From Gonocerus acuteangulatus (Eukaryota > Arthropoda > Insecta > Hemiptera > Coreidae): a DNA stretch of 64,000 nt. The notes under the pieces were generated by a model. That model was not told the DNA's origin. It worked only from the letters and a program-made list of their open reading frames with translations, and did no database searches. Within the stretch, counting starts at the first letter, position 1, and each line of letters opens with the position of its first letter. Where the stretch lies: assembly GCA_946811695.1 (NCBI GenBank), contig OX328127.1, forward strand, positions 49,615,774-49,679,773, given 5' to 3'. Position numbers and translations under genes: made by a program. This document shows positions 13,184 to 24,040 of this stretch, in pieces.

Positions 13184-14128
13184 ACATCGCTTTACTCGGC
13201 CGTATGTGTGCTCAGCCTAATGAAATTAACGATGCGATTATTTTACAAAAAACGACTTTTCCATTATTATTTTCTGCAGAGAGTTGTTGAACATTTTGCG
13301 CTTTGAAGTAACTAAACATTAATAGTGAGATCTATCTACTATCCCGTGTCAAATTGGTTAATTTATTCATTATATGCGCAAATGGTAAGAAAGAGAAATA
13401 CGTCGAGAAAAGTAAACAGTATTATATTGGTTGTTAATTTATTCCACTCAGCACTCAAAAATACACTTTGGTTTATAAATCCCTCCACCCATTGAGTAAA
13501 ATATGACTTTTTAAAATTGAATACTTGCAGCTTTCAGGGTTTTCTTAATATAAAACCCGTTTATCTTCCAAAATATTTTTTTCAATCGAATTGGTAGTGG
13601 TCTTATTCGACTCATCACAAAAACATACTTCGAAAATTATACCGAATCAGAAAGATTCAAATACCAACAGTTTTTTTCCCAACGTCGGGCGCTTGGTACA
13701 CTTTGCGACATACTAACTCTTCAACATACTGGCATTTATCATCCTAAAGTGTAGAAGTATGGAGGTTATGCACGACCTGATCATTTACTGATAAGGGATC
13801 ATGCCCCAGTTTACATTTTCTTTCTGTGATTTTAAAAAGATGGCCACTGGAGCGGGCCTATCCAGTTACTCCCAATCTTTCTAATATCTATAGTAAGCAG
13901 GGAAATGGTCAAGCCAAACTTGAACATAATTGGAATACTCACTAAACATTGTGTCACTGGGAGACCTTAAATTTAGCAAAATAAATTGGTGCTAAGAGTG
14001 GAGTGAACTTCAGGACCCAACTTCAATTATATAGACAGACGATGTACTGCTTTATAATAATTATATCACTGATTCTAGTTTTAAATATTCCTGTCAGTAC
14101 AAAACTACAATACTGCACGACGAGCCAA
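13184..14128. other. No gene recognised
   Basis: Spacer between the foldback element and the second Helitron-type copy. No motif, RNA gene or terminal repeat that I can support. Confidence 0.45.
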
Positions 14129-15289
14129 TCTACTATATATTTGTCAAATACCACTCGCTCACTCACTCACTCATCTATCAACGCCCAGCCCAAACCGCTC
14201 GACAGAAAATTTTGAAATTTTGCATGGACACTCCCTATATAACGTAGGCGCTCGCTAAGAAAGGATTTTTTGATATTCGTATTTTTAAGCATTTTTAGGG
14301 GGGTTTAAAGTTTGAGGTGGTTAGAGAAGGCAAGCCTAGGCAGCCTGCGTTGCTAGGACGATAAAGAACAGCTGTTACCTTACACTATCTATCTCATAGT
14401 TTTATTTCTAATTGAGGTTAATTTCAACTATGATGGCAGACCTTGAATTTCTAGAAATTAACTGTCCCTCATAGAGTTTTAATTGCGTTTCTTTTCTGCC
14501 TGTCCCCGTCAGATAGGCTTGCCATATTTTTGGAGAGTTAAACCGAGACACATTAATATGGGATGGGCATACTAGGGGGGAGGGGATAAAAAGAGTACAA
14601 ATTATAAGCAAAATGGTTGGTGAGTTTTAAGCCTAAAAACTAACGGGAAGGGAGAATCCTAAACTGTTAGTCTACCCAAACCTTAAAAATAAGAAGGGAA
14701 CTTTTTTTGCTACTTGATTTTCTTAAAACAATCTCTCAGCCAAATAGTAGTGTCTGGCAGCTGGCAGCGCTGTGCAGGTAGTTCCAGCGTTTTACAGTTA
14801 GATTACTTCTCATTTCTTTGACACTGTGAGCAGTAGTAAAAATGTTAATTGTAGAAAAGTAACCGATTTAAAAAAGATTCTTATAAACATGAATTCATTA
14901 CTTTTTACATCTTACAGCCTTTTACGGGACATTGATAAAACTGGGCGGGACACCGAAACAATTGCAAAATACCGGGACAGTCCCGTTCAAACCGTGATGT
15001 ATGGCATATCCTTAGGTTTTCCAGGCGAGGTAATAATATCCGGAACCCTTGCACAGCCTCCTCGCATATGACCTTGGCAATACTCGTAAATGTATTGGGT
15101 GTTACCATATGACTTCTTGGAAACATAAACTTTTAAATTTTAACGCCCATTGAATAAAATATAGTATGCCGGGAACCGTGCTGTAATAAACTGCACAGTA
15201 TTGTATAGTAACGTAATTTTAATGAAACATTATTTAACGCAATAAAATAACTACTTATCTGCCGTGACGAAGCACGGGTATTCAGCTAG
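14129..15289 (+). mobile_element. Non-autonomous Helitron-type element, family F copy 2
   Basis: This copy has both canonical Helitron ends. The 5' end is A|TCTACTATATATTTGTC. The 3' end is the hairpin CCGTG-acgaag-CACGG, then GTATTCAGCTAG|T. It is flanked by A and T with no target duplication, as expected for rolling-circle insertion. It lies inverted relative to copy 1 and shares the same interior, including the GTCCCGG-rich block (about 14925-15010). The 73- and 81-residue ORFs over it have no homology that I recognise. Confidence 0.75.
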
Positions 15290-15571
15290 TTCAAAATAAC
15301 ACTGAATCTACTCATGTTCAGTTCTTCTAAGGATACGCAATTTTGAGACATCCTATAATGTACAGTTTCGGATAAGTTAATAACAGGATTTCAGAAAGTT
15401 CTTAAAATAACAATGCAGTTGTTTAATCATCAATCTTACAGTTTCAGAAAGACGTCTCAAGTAGACAGTCCGACTTCTTCGCGCAAATAATAGCGTGTAA
15501 ACGTAACTTCATGCATCGCGCAAGAAGCCTTCCGATAGAAGTTCATCGAATGTAAAAGAGTGGTGAAGAAT
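15290..15571. other. No gene recognised
   Basis: Short spacer before the tRNA-headed SINE. Nothing recognisable. Confidence 0.4.
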
Positions 15572-15581
15572 AAAGATAAAC

Positions 15582-15754
15582 GGGGTCTCTCGTGGTCTAG
15601 TGGCTAGCGCCTTAGATTCATAAGCGGGAGATGGTGGGTTCGATCCCCACCGGTGGCAGGAATTTTCTTATTCCACGGCTCATTGGGGAAATTCCTCGCG
15701 GCACCCTGTATGTCGGCGCTAATGGCCTAGACGTCGAAGCGCCGTACAAAAAAA
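15582..15754 (+). mobile_element. tRNA-derived SINE with hairpin tail
   Basis: The head has a pol III A box (TGGTCTAGTGGCTAGCG, about 15593-15609) and B box (GGGTTCGATCCCCACC, about 15637-15652), spaced as in a tRNA. The tail is CACCCTGTATGTC, then GGCGCTAATGGCC … GAAGCGCC, which pairs GGCGC with GCGCC, then GTACAAAA. A 10-bp target repeat AAAGATAAAC flanks it (15572-15581 and 15755-15764). The element looks complete at about 173 bp. Its 3' hairpin resembles that of the LINE at 26368-32381, which suggests a partner LINE. Confidence 0.85.
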
Positions 15755-16261
15755 AAAGATAAACCTAAGAGCCTAAACGGAAAACGGAAGCCCGCCCGGT
15801 ATTATAGACACCGAGGAGTGAGAGAGGTCCCGGAGGTGGAATGTAAAATGAATGCAGATGAACACGTTGAAAAAATAATTACGAAAGAACGCTACCGACT
15901 GCCTGGGGGTTGCTTGTTAATTGGCTTATTATTGGCCTGTCATTCTCTCACCAGCAGACAAATCACACCAAGACATAATCAACCAAAGATCAAATATTAT
16001 AACTAGATCAACAAACCTAACAACAAGATTAAAATCAAATATCATAAGACTAATTATGAACACATTATGAATTATTTATTTACATACACCTTAGTTCTAT
16101 AAAATCTCAACGACTTAAATTTGTGGAATTTGAATAAAATAAATGTTAGACATGATTAAACAATAATTAAAGATGAGTCATTTATCTGACAAGTGAATCT
16201 GCGATTTAAATAGTTCACGAAAAACCTTATCTGACTTTGAGACACATTCATACAAAACCAC

Positions 16262-16275
16262 AATATATATATATA

Positions 16276-16317
<42 letters not shown>

Positions 16318-16319
16318 TG

Positions 16320-16351
<32 letters not shown>

Positions 16352-16382
16352 CTGTATATATATATATATATATATATATAAT
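16262..16382. repeat. TA microsatellite with periodic ACTG interruptions
   Basis: The TA tract is broken at intervals by ACTGTATATA and ACATATATA. Not part of a family that I can name. Confidence 0.9.
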
Positions 16383-16399
16383 AAAATAAAAAAATCAGT

Positions 16400-16668
16400 C
16401 CCTTAACAGGCCCTGAGGGCAGATACTATAGAGGTGTCTGATTCATGACCATACGGCACACTGAGGAGATAATGTGGTCAGTACTATGCTCCGGCCGCCT
16501 GATTTTTCCCTTTGCTGCTTCAACTGCTAGAGTCATTAGAACCAAGGTACCCATTAATAAATTAATTAAAGGCTGGGTTGGCCTGGGGACAGTCAGGGAG
16601 GCCGAATCTAACCCATGAATGAAAAGACAAGACGGGCCCAGACGTCGATGCACCATAAAAAAAAATTT
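16400..16668 (+). mobile_element. Retroposon with LINE/SINE-type tail and unknown head
   Basis: It is flanked by a 12-bp repeat AAAAAAATCAGT (16388-16399 and 16669-16680). The 3' end GGGCCCAGACGTCGATGCAC then CATAAAA closely resembles the tail of the tRNA SINE (CTAGACGTCGAAGCGCCGTA). The upstream 200 bp has no clear A or B box, so the head may be a LINE 3' UTR fragment or an unrecognised SINE head. The minus-strand 76-residue ORF here is not a credible gene. Confidence 0.65.
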
Positions 16669-16680
16669 AAAAAAATCAGT

Positions 16681-17338
16681 GAGTGTTACATTTGAGTTTG
16701 ATTCGAGATTTCAGGCCGTGATTTGGTCCGCAAAATGCTTAGAAAACCAGGAGGACACACTCCTTAACACGTCTTATAGTAAAAAAAAAAAATATACGAC
16801 AGCCGTTCATTATTTTGTCATAGGAAAAAAAAGCCGCGACATTTTTATGCATTATTTTATTGATATTGCTTCTTCAGTGATGTGGTAGCCAAATCGCAAA
16901 GGAATGTGCTTAGTTTATACAGTTTCTGCAGGAAGCTAATTCTGATAAATTAATATTCTCTCTTTGTGAATATATTAATGGAATATATTACAGGACTATG
17001 TGCTGGAGTATCCTAAAGCAAAGGTCAACGAGATGAAGCAATTTCTTTTATTAGAATCAGTTATTTTGAGGACATTCTCCAACAAAGTAGCGTCAACTAA
17101 TCACCTTGCTGATTAAAAAAAAAAATAGCTTTATTTGCAATTATACAATACAATAAGTAGTATTTTTTATAATTCCTATGTTCAGGATTAAGATGACATG
17201 AAGGACCGATAGGAAAAAATCCCATTGGCCAAAACCTATTGCTGATTAACGTGCGTTAAAGGATCTCACTCCTGTTGCTCGTTAGGTAAAAAGCGCACAA
17301 GATTCTCCCTAGGTGGTCAAGAAAGGCAAACATCTTAT
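16681..17338. other. No gene recognised
   Basis: AT-rich spacer with no supported coding region. Confidence 0.4.
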
Positions 17339-17348
17339 AATTGTGAGA

Positions 17349-17378
17349 CCGGCGTTAATGACCACAAGGTTGGCACGC

Positions 17379-17410
<32 letters not shown>
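17349..17410 (+). mobile_element. Tail-only SINE insertion 3
   Basis: CCGGCGTTAATGACCACAAG, then GTTGGCACGCCTT and about 35 A. The ends of the unique part pair GGCGT/ACGCC. A perfect 10-bp repeat AATTGTGAGA flanks it (17339-17348 and 17411-17420). The stem differs in sequence from insertion 2 but remains paired. Confidence 0.85.
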
Positions 17411-17415
<5 letters not shown>

Positions 17416-17477
17416 TGAGATATTCTCGTATATTATTTTATGTATTTTCCTTCAAATGTTAAAACAATTTCAGTGTT

Positions 17478-17522
17478 GCACCCTGGATGTCGGAGCTAAT
17501 AGCTAAGATTTGTTGATGCGCC

Positions 17523-17553
<31 letters not shown>
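17478..17553 (+). mobile_element. Tail-only SINE insertion 4
   Basis: GCACCCTGGATGTCGGAGC … GATGCGCCGT plus about 30 A, flanked by an 8-bp repeat TCAGTGTT (17470-17477 and 17554-17561). The CACCCTG-ATGTC part matches the tRNA SINE at 15582-15754, so this is a 5'-truncated copy of that family. Confidence 0.85.
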
Positions 17554-17556
<3 letters not shown>

Positions 17557-17561
17557 GTGTT

Positions 17562-19092
17562 CATCGTGAAATTTGGCAACAACTGTAGACTAATAGTCCA
17601 GGCAACGAAGAGTTATAGAGGGAAATGTTTGGAAGACAATTTTTCGAAGAACTTGGTACGTTCCAGAGGACGGAACCGCCACCAGTAATCTTTTCCCTTA
17701 GAATTCAGTCTGGAGAGCCGCAGACGACGCCGTGAAACCCCACGGACCTTCTCCGCGCTCGCTCTGGGAAGTGGTAAATTTTTTGGACTAGACTGCTGTC
17801 TAGGTGAAGGGCGCGTGACTAGTTGAAGCCAATAGACGTTTTGCATACAATATAAGGGCACAAAATAATTACATCTCATAATCTTAATAAATAACGAAAA
17901 CAAAACTGTTTCTCCTATAAAATTAATAAAATCGTTCATTGAATACCGAACAATAACATAAGCTAATATTTACCTGTAGAAATATAATCGGATAACACAT
18001 TGAAGTAGGTAACATGCTCGCGCATAAACTCGATTACAAGAAAACATCTGGATAGCATAGCATTAAATATTAATAACCCAAGATAAGACGGATGCCACTT
18101 TTTTTTAAGCATAAACAGGTTTGAGGAAATCCGGCGACACCCGAAGGAAAGGGTACCATCGGCTCTTAGAGGACCCCATAGATCTAAGAGGTCGGTAATG
18201 AAAACTAGTTTTTTCCTATGGCTCCTGCCTGCCTCCGGGCCTAGGGGTGGTCGTAAGATAAGCCCTACCCGGTCGCCATATGTCACGAGCAACTGCCGTC
18301 CCTGCAGGCCTACCACGTGCCTATCCATTCTCAGGAATACTTTTTATAACACCATCTTGCTCTAGCAGGGACACGCGAGTTGGAGCTACGACGAGACATT
18401 ATACAACAAAATTTAAGCCGGCAGAAAAAAACTAGTTGGTCAGACTACGGCCAGTTAGTGAGTTGACGAGAAAATTACACAGTAATCTAAAGGCTTTCTA
18501 CGATCTCGCCTTCTCCCTCAGTAAAAAATAAAATAAAAAAAGGTGGACACACGAAGCAAACACTATTATTTTCATGAGGTGAAAAAAAAAATATGAAAAA
18601 TGCTGGCTCCAAAAATCGTGTGTGTTTATATAAACTTCAGACTTAAACTACATACAATTGCCAAGTTGTCAATACTTTCAAAAACATGTGTGAAACATTC
18701 CGGCACGATTGTATTTATATTTACCTTATTTTGATCATTTAGTTAAATAAGGAAGTTTTAAACTGATGAGCACATAATTTTACTTTTATTATAAAGGAAT
18801 TATAATAGCACAATGATCATAAATTCCTGTTTCTTGTCGTATTCTCAAAGCTTTCATGGAGTTGTCGACACATTTCGTCGTGTTTGTGTGCTTGTTCGTG
18901 ATTAACGGTTTTCAAAAAATTATCGAATTTCACACAAAAATACTTGCCAAACACGAAAGATCATATACGTTAACCAGCCAAATTACAGCTCCTTAGCGAA
19001 ATACCATGATCTTTTAGTTATTTCAATGTTGTTTACTGTACAAAATACATAAATGTGTAGAAATAACAGCTTCAGAATTAACAGTGGCATAT
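17562..19092. other. No gene recognised
   Basis: Includes two modest minus-strand ORFs (108 aa at 17613-17939, 121 aa at 17963-18328) in locally GC-richer sequence. Neither has a recognisable domain or signal peptide, and I do not call them genes. The block could be the end of an unknown element. Confidence 0.4.
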
Positions 19093-20827
19093 TTAGTTAT
19101 TATTTTTATGAAAAGGTATTTTTTTCTCTTGAAAATTTCTCCGTGTTCGTTTCCGGCTGTAGGACTCTTCAGATGATTCACGCTGCAGCATCCAACAATA
19201 GTCAGCCATCATGTTTACGTTCTATTTGCCCTGACACCTACGTTCCATTTCCTGGATGTCCTGATGGAACCTTTCCCCTTGTATCTTCACTTACTTCCCC
19301 TAAGTTTTCCGGAAAATAGTCCACATGCGAATGTAAGAAGTGAACCTTCAAACTCATGTTGCAACCTTGTAATTGAAATGCCTTCAACATGCGTTCCACG
19401 ATACTTCTGTAGTTGGGATCCTTCACGTTACCAAGGAACTTCTCAACAACATCTTTAAAAGAATTCCAAGCTTCCTTCTCCTTCTCATTCATGGTCTGAG
19501 TGAAATGTGGATCTGTGAAAAGTTTCCGAATATCTGGGCCTACAAAGATCCCCTCTTTTAGCTTTGCATCACTTAATCGTAGGAACTTGGAGCACAAGTA
19601 CTTAAAACATTCACCTTCTTTATTGAGAGACTTTACGAATTGTTTTATCAGCCCTAGCTTTATGTGTAGAGGAGGTAGCAGGATTTTGTCAGAAGGAACC
19701 AAACTTCTCCTAATTACATTTTTTTGGCCTGGCGACAGAGCTCCTCGTGATGGCCAGTCTTTGTTGTTCCAATGGGAATTTCTGTCTCGGCTATCCCATA
19801 AACATAAAAAACAAGGGAACTTGGTGTACCCTGATTGCTGACCTAAGAGCATAGTAAGTACTTTCAAGTCTCCACATATCAACCAGTTATGCTCATTATA
19901 ATGAATTCGTTCGAGAACTAATGACAAATTTTCGTATGTTTCTTTTAAATGTACCGAATGGCCAACTGGAACTGAAGCATAAGTATTGCCATTGTGCAAC
20001 AAAACAGCCTTTAGACTTCGCTTTGATGAGTCTATGAATAGACGCCAATGAATCGGGTCATATTGTGTACCAAATTGACCCATCAGACCAAGAATGTCTT
20101 TGCAATAAATAAGATTCTCATCCAGAGCAAAGTAAGGAACAAAAACTGCTTCACGGTGTCGATACCATGAAAAAGAAGTGCCTGGCTGTAATAAATTTTT
20201 GTTTTTAAGACGGGAGCCAAGTAACTGAGCTGCATCTTTTGGAAGTCCAAGATCTCTCACTAAGTCGTTCAACTCCTGTTGAGAAATAAGCTGAGGTTCA
20301 TCTTCTGAACTGCTTGCTTTGAACTCACTGTGTACTTCATCGCTCTCCGACATACAGTCTTCTCTATTAGCTTCCCTATCTATACTGCCCAAGTCACGAG
20401 GGGGCTGAGGAACTGTCAATCCAGGACCGTGTGGTACCGGACGACTAGCAGATTCCACATTAGGGTAATTAATGAGCTTATGATTTTTGGAATTATAGCC
20501 TTGAACATGACAATTACAAAAGTAACAGTCATTAACGTGGTTTTTTTGCTCCCTCCACATCATTGGGATAGCAAATCCGAAAGATTTTAACTCTCCTTTG
20601 TACCATAAGCGAAGTTTTTCTACGCAGTTATGGCATACTTTGTGAGGAGCCCACACTTTATCTTGATCTCCTATTCTCAAGCCAAAATATGCATAATATA
20701 CATTTTTGACAAAACCTGTTATATTTCGTTGGTATTTCTTAACTGTGTACTCACCACAGATAAAACAGAAGTAGTCTGGACTGGTAACACAACGACGATG
20801 AGACATTTTGTCTAAATGCACTTTCAA
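19093..20827 (-). pseudogene. Broken gene of a ZAD-like, transposase-like arthropod family
   Basis: The open part is 529 residues from the ATG at 20827. The N-terminus has a ZAD-like Cys arrangement (CFICG near residue 21 and CHNC near 65), followed by a second cluster CYFCNCHV near residue 100. A long domain follows with IDSSKRSLKAVLL, ICGDLKVLTMLL and FPCFLCLWDSR. From memory, similar intronless proteins recur in many arthropod genomes without an assigned function. The copy is dead. Near 19282 a one-base insertion shifts the frame, so the ORF stops at about 19238 while homology continues in another frame (QGERFHQDIQEMERRCQG). A TAG at 19222-19224 then interrupts it where Trp is expected. 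After that the frame runs through NVNMMADYCWMLQRESSEES to a stop at 19093. The D-D-E reading of the motifs is inference. Confidence 0.7.
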
Positions 20828-21296
20828 ACCTTAAAATACGTTCTTAATCACTAGTATCAGTTGATACTACTGAACTGAGAGAATGAACAGAAATTTAGCT
20901 CCAAGTTCCTGATACAACAGGTTCAATCTCGTTTAGCTTCAGACGATGACATCTGAGACCAAACAAGTACGTTCCTGTCTGAACAGGTCGTGCCTAGACA
21001 CCCTCAGGCCTACAACGTCTACTGAGGGAGTCATTGCCTACACCACCTAGTGAAAGATGTCTGTTTATAAAAAGAGAAATCGTTTGAAAAAAAAAAACCT
21101 ACTTCTTACCAAATTTATGTGTATAGCAGGTATATTATGTTCTATGGATTTGAAAAAAATCTGTACGTGATAGAGAAAAACGGACTTCATTCTCGGCCTC
21201 AGCACACCGAGAAACACAGAGATTAGCCAAAATCATCAAATCAAATTTTTCCTTGTAGACCTGTGTAATTTATTCAAATAATGCCCAACACTGGTA
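20828..21296. other. Spacer with an orphan hAT-type terminus
   Basis: At about 21280-21291 the sequence GCCCAACACTG matches the terminus of the hAT MITE at 181-752. I found no partner end or matching 8-bp flank nearby, so it may be a truncated relic. Otherwise nothing recognised. Confidence 0.35.
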
Positions 21297-21705
21297 CTAA
21301 CGTAGAAATACAACCAAAGTTCGCAGGAAGTTGAGAACAACTGGACATCGACAACTTGACTTACCAAGACATACAGGCTACTTCCAAGGAAAGAACAACT
21401 AAAGTATGGCAAGAATCCTGGTTTAGCACAAGAGAAAATAAATTAAGGGAGATTAAGGATACAGTTCGAGAATGGCCTTCTACACAAAAGGTCTCACAGA
21501 CAAGAAGAAGCCGTCCTCTGCCGCCTGATGATTGGCCATTCCCGTCTGAATCATTCATATCTTATGACGAGACAATACAGACCATTATGCCAGTACTGCA
21601 ATACAGCACTTACTGTTAAACACTTACTGACAGACTGCATAATCACACAAAAAAGTAACTTACCTCAAAACATGAACGAAATACTTTCTGATGACAGCGA
21701 ATATA
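21297..21705 (+). pseudogene. I-type LINE ORF2 C-terminal remnant, 5' part
   Basis: This encodes the region after RNase H in I-type LINE polyproteins: a basic stretch (STRENKLREIKDTVREW), then CRLMIGHSRLNHSYL and a Cys-rich motif CQYCNTALTVKHLLTDC. A one-base frameshift near 21500 separates the two halves. The reading frame runs into the left end of the Tc1-like element at 21706 and resumes after it at 23228. It is 5'-truncated and has no promoter of its own. Confidence 0.75.
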
Positions 21706-23225
21706 AACTCCTCGTCAAAAAAAAACGCAACACCCTAAAATTTATTAATTTCAGTGGGTTTTTATTGAAGCAGAGAATCATACCTTATTGTGTCTTATAA
21801 TACAAGTACATAGGAGTAATAAAAAGTGTATTTCAGAAAAAAAAATTAATTCCTTTAATTACAAACAAAAAATAAAAATTTATCCTAAAAATGAAGAAAC
21901 AAAATTTTAACTTTTTAAAAATTAAATTGACTATTCTTACACTAATAACCAGTGTTGCCACCTCTTGCTCGAACGACAGACTCCATACGTGTGGGCATGC
22001 TCCTGATCAAGTCCTGGACGGCCTCCTGAGGTAATCTTTCCCACTCTTACAAAACGGCAGCCTCAAGCTCCCTGAGGTTGAATGGTGCTGGTTCCCTGGC
22101 TCGAACACTTCTTTTTAGTCTGTCCCATAAATGTTCTATGCAATTTAGATCAGGACTCGCGCTGGCCACGGCAATGTGTCGATATTGACTTCGTTTAGGT
22201 AGTCCCTAACAATACGGGCAACCTGTGGCCTTGCATTATCATGCATAAGAAATGCATTTTCACCAATAAATGACATATATGGCATGACATGGTCCTCCAA
22301 AATGTCTGCCACGTATCTTTGTGCAGTCAAAGGGCCCCCGCGAATCGAAACTAACTCCGTGCAAGCTTCCCATGAGATGCCACCACAGAACATCACGGAG
22401 CCTCCACCATAAGGCTCCCTTCCGACTATACAACATTGGCTGTATCGCTCACCTGGCCTCCTCCACACTCTTCTGCGTCCGTCAGGAGAGTTTAGCGCCA
22501 CTCTGGTCTCATCGGTGAACAGGACTCGTCTCCAGTCATCGACAGTCCAATCTTATTGCTCCTGGGCAAACCTAAGGCGGGCTCTTCGGTGCTCTCTGGA
22601 GAGAGGTGGTCCAACCATGGGCCTTCATGTCCTCAATCCAGTATTCCTCACTCGTCTCGTAACTGTTGATACCGAAACATGTAAATTTTTGCTGTTATTA
22701 GCCGATTTCTGAGAGTCTGGAGCCGGATAAAACGGTCGTCTTCCGCTGATGTGACCCGTGGTCGGCCCGATTCAGGTATCTTGTGTATCCTCCTGTCTCT
22801 CTGAATCGTTTCAAGGCCCGTGCGATAGTTGAAAAGTGGACCCCAAGTCGATTAGCAATGTAACGTGTGCTACGGCCTTCTTGGTGCATCGCCACTGCCC
22901 TAATTGTGTCATCTCTATCTAACCGTGCCATAATTACTAACTAATTCTAAAATAATGCGTACTTGATGAAATTAACACTGATACTGAGCCCTAGTAATTT
23001 TTTTTGCATCGCTAAGTCGATAAGAATGACTATGGAATTAGTGCTGTTTATAAACAATAGGATTACAGATAAGAAGAAGTGCTGGAATTCAAATGAAATT
23101 GTTGTTTTTTCTCCTCCTATGTATTTGTCTGATTAGAAACATCAACATAATATTTTTTATTTCAATTAAAAACTTGTGTAATCAATAAATTTTAGGGCGT
23201 TGCGTTTTTTTTTTTACGAGGAGTG
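21706..23225 (-). mobile_element. Tc1-like transposon, complete ends
   Basis: Terminal inverted repeats start AACTCCTCGT on the left and CACTCCTCGT on the right. After poly(A) both continue AACGCAAC-CCCTAAAATTTAT. A second subterminal motif, ACATAGGAG, occurs about 90 bases in from each end. TA dinucleotides flank the element at 21704-21705 and 23226-23227, matching Tc1/mariner insertion at TA. Length is about 1.5 kb. The single gene is broken. Confidence 0.88.
21942..22931 (-). pseudogene. Tc1-family transposase, broken
   Basis: The N-terminal helix-turn-helix (RDDTIRAVAMHQEG, IANRLGVHFSTIARALKRF) is followed by the catalytic domain. The three catalytic residues are visible in VLFTDET, FLMHDNARPQ and DLNCIEHLWD, giving a DD34E-type pattern. 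The C-terminus ends RARGGNTGY and stop. There are at least two frameshifts (near 22700 and 22150) and in-frame stops, for example in the Gln-Glu-rich stretch before DWTVDDW and in ELEAAVL-stop-EW. The whole frame is about 330 codons, normal for the family. It cannot make a working enzyme as read. Confidence 0.85.
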
Positions 23226-23227
23226 TA

Positions 23228-23283
23228 TAATAGGCATTTTACAACACCTTAAAAATAAAAAATATTTTGACAAAATCGAATAA
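23228..23283 (+). pseudogene. I-type LINE ORF2 C-terminal remnant, 3' end
   Basis: This completes the frame interrupted by the Tc1-like element: removing 21706-23227 joins SEY to IIGILQHLKNKKYFDKIE and a stop with no frame change. The ending resembles that of the LINE remnant at 47255-48427 (DDILTHLKNVNLYDKI). Confidence 0.78.
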
Positions 23284-23344
23284 CGTGAAAGTTAAATAAC
23301 AAAAAAAATACTCCTAAAATTTTAAACGTTCTTACAACTGGCAT

Positions 23345-23565
23345 CCTTGCCGAAGACACTGACGACACCTGGTCACGACGCTCATGTAGTCCTATAAAGG
23401 TCATTCTCACATACACAAATGATTTGCGAATCCTTATTATCAGGTGGTTTATGCCCTAAATGGATACTTACGACTTAAGCCAACCCCACGCCTAAAAATC
23501 AAGCGACGTCAGATAAAGGTTTTTGGCTGGCAAATGCAGAGGGCCAAATCTCCCAATTAATACTG
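23345..23565 (-). pseudogene. Mariner/IS630-type transposase tail, inverted copy
   Basis: The reverse complement matches the plus-strand block at 23775-24000 over most of its length (GACGTCGCTTGATTTTTA, GGGGTTGGCTTAAGT, ATAAACCACCTGATA). In the family this region carries the third catalytic residue (SPDLT-LDFYVWGWLK). Stops and frameshifts are present. Confidence 0.55.
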
Positions 23566-23774
23566 AGTGCCGTATTTATATCGTTCTGAAGAAGTCATAA
23601 AACACACTTGGTTTTAACCCCCCAAGTAACAAAAAGGACTGTGGCATATACTGCCAACAGACTCCTAACCACACGTTCACGCTGGACTGATACTGGAAGT
23701 GGTGTTCCCTCATACCATGTGGGTTATGATATTATTTATAACGAACTCGCTCAATGAACCTAATCCTGGAAGAT

Positions 23775-24040
23775 GGATTGGGAGATTTGGATCAGTGCAT
23801 TGGCCCGGCCGAAAACCTTGATCTGACGTCGCTTGATTTTTATGTATGGGGTTGGCTTAAGTTGCAAGTGAAAAAAGAACCCATTTAGGTCATAAACCAC
23901 CTGATAGCAAGGATTCGCGAATAATTTGTGGAAGTAACAGTTAGCAATGATGAGATTGCAAGGAATATATCAGCGGTGGGACCAGGATTCGTCAAAGTGT
24001 ACTGCAAGGAGGCCATTTGCATGAACGTTTATAATTTTCG
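23775..24040 (+). pseudogene. Mariner/IS630-type transposase tail
   Basis: Encodes GRWIGRFGSVHWPG, then in a shifted frame a DLTSLDFYVWGWLK-like motif and later VLQGGHLHERL. This is the C-terminal part of an IS630/mariner-related transposase. Frameshifts and stops rule out function. It forms an inverted pair with 23345-23565. Confidence 0.6.

Noticed and set aside
17613..18328. Two minus-strand ORFs in GC-richer sequence
   Set aside because: No recognisable domain, and no conserved copy in the window to support them.
21280..21291. A complete hAT element enclosing the ZAD-like pseudogene
   Set aside because: Only one hAT-like end was found; no partner end or matching 8-bp flank to the left.
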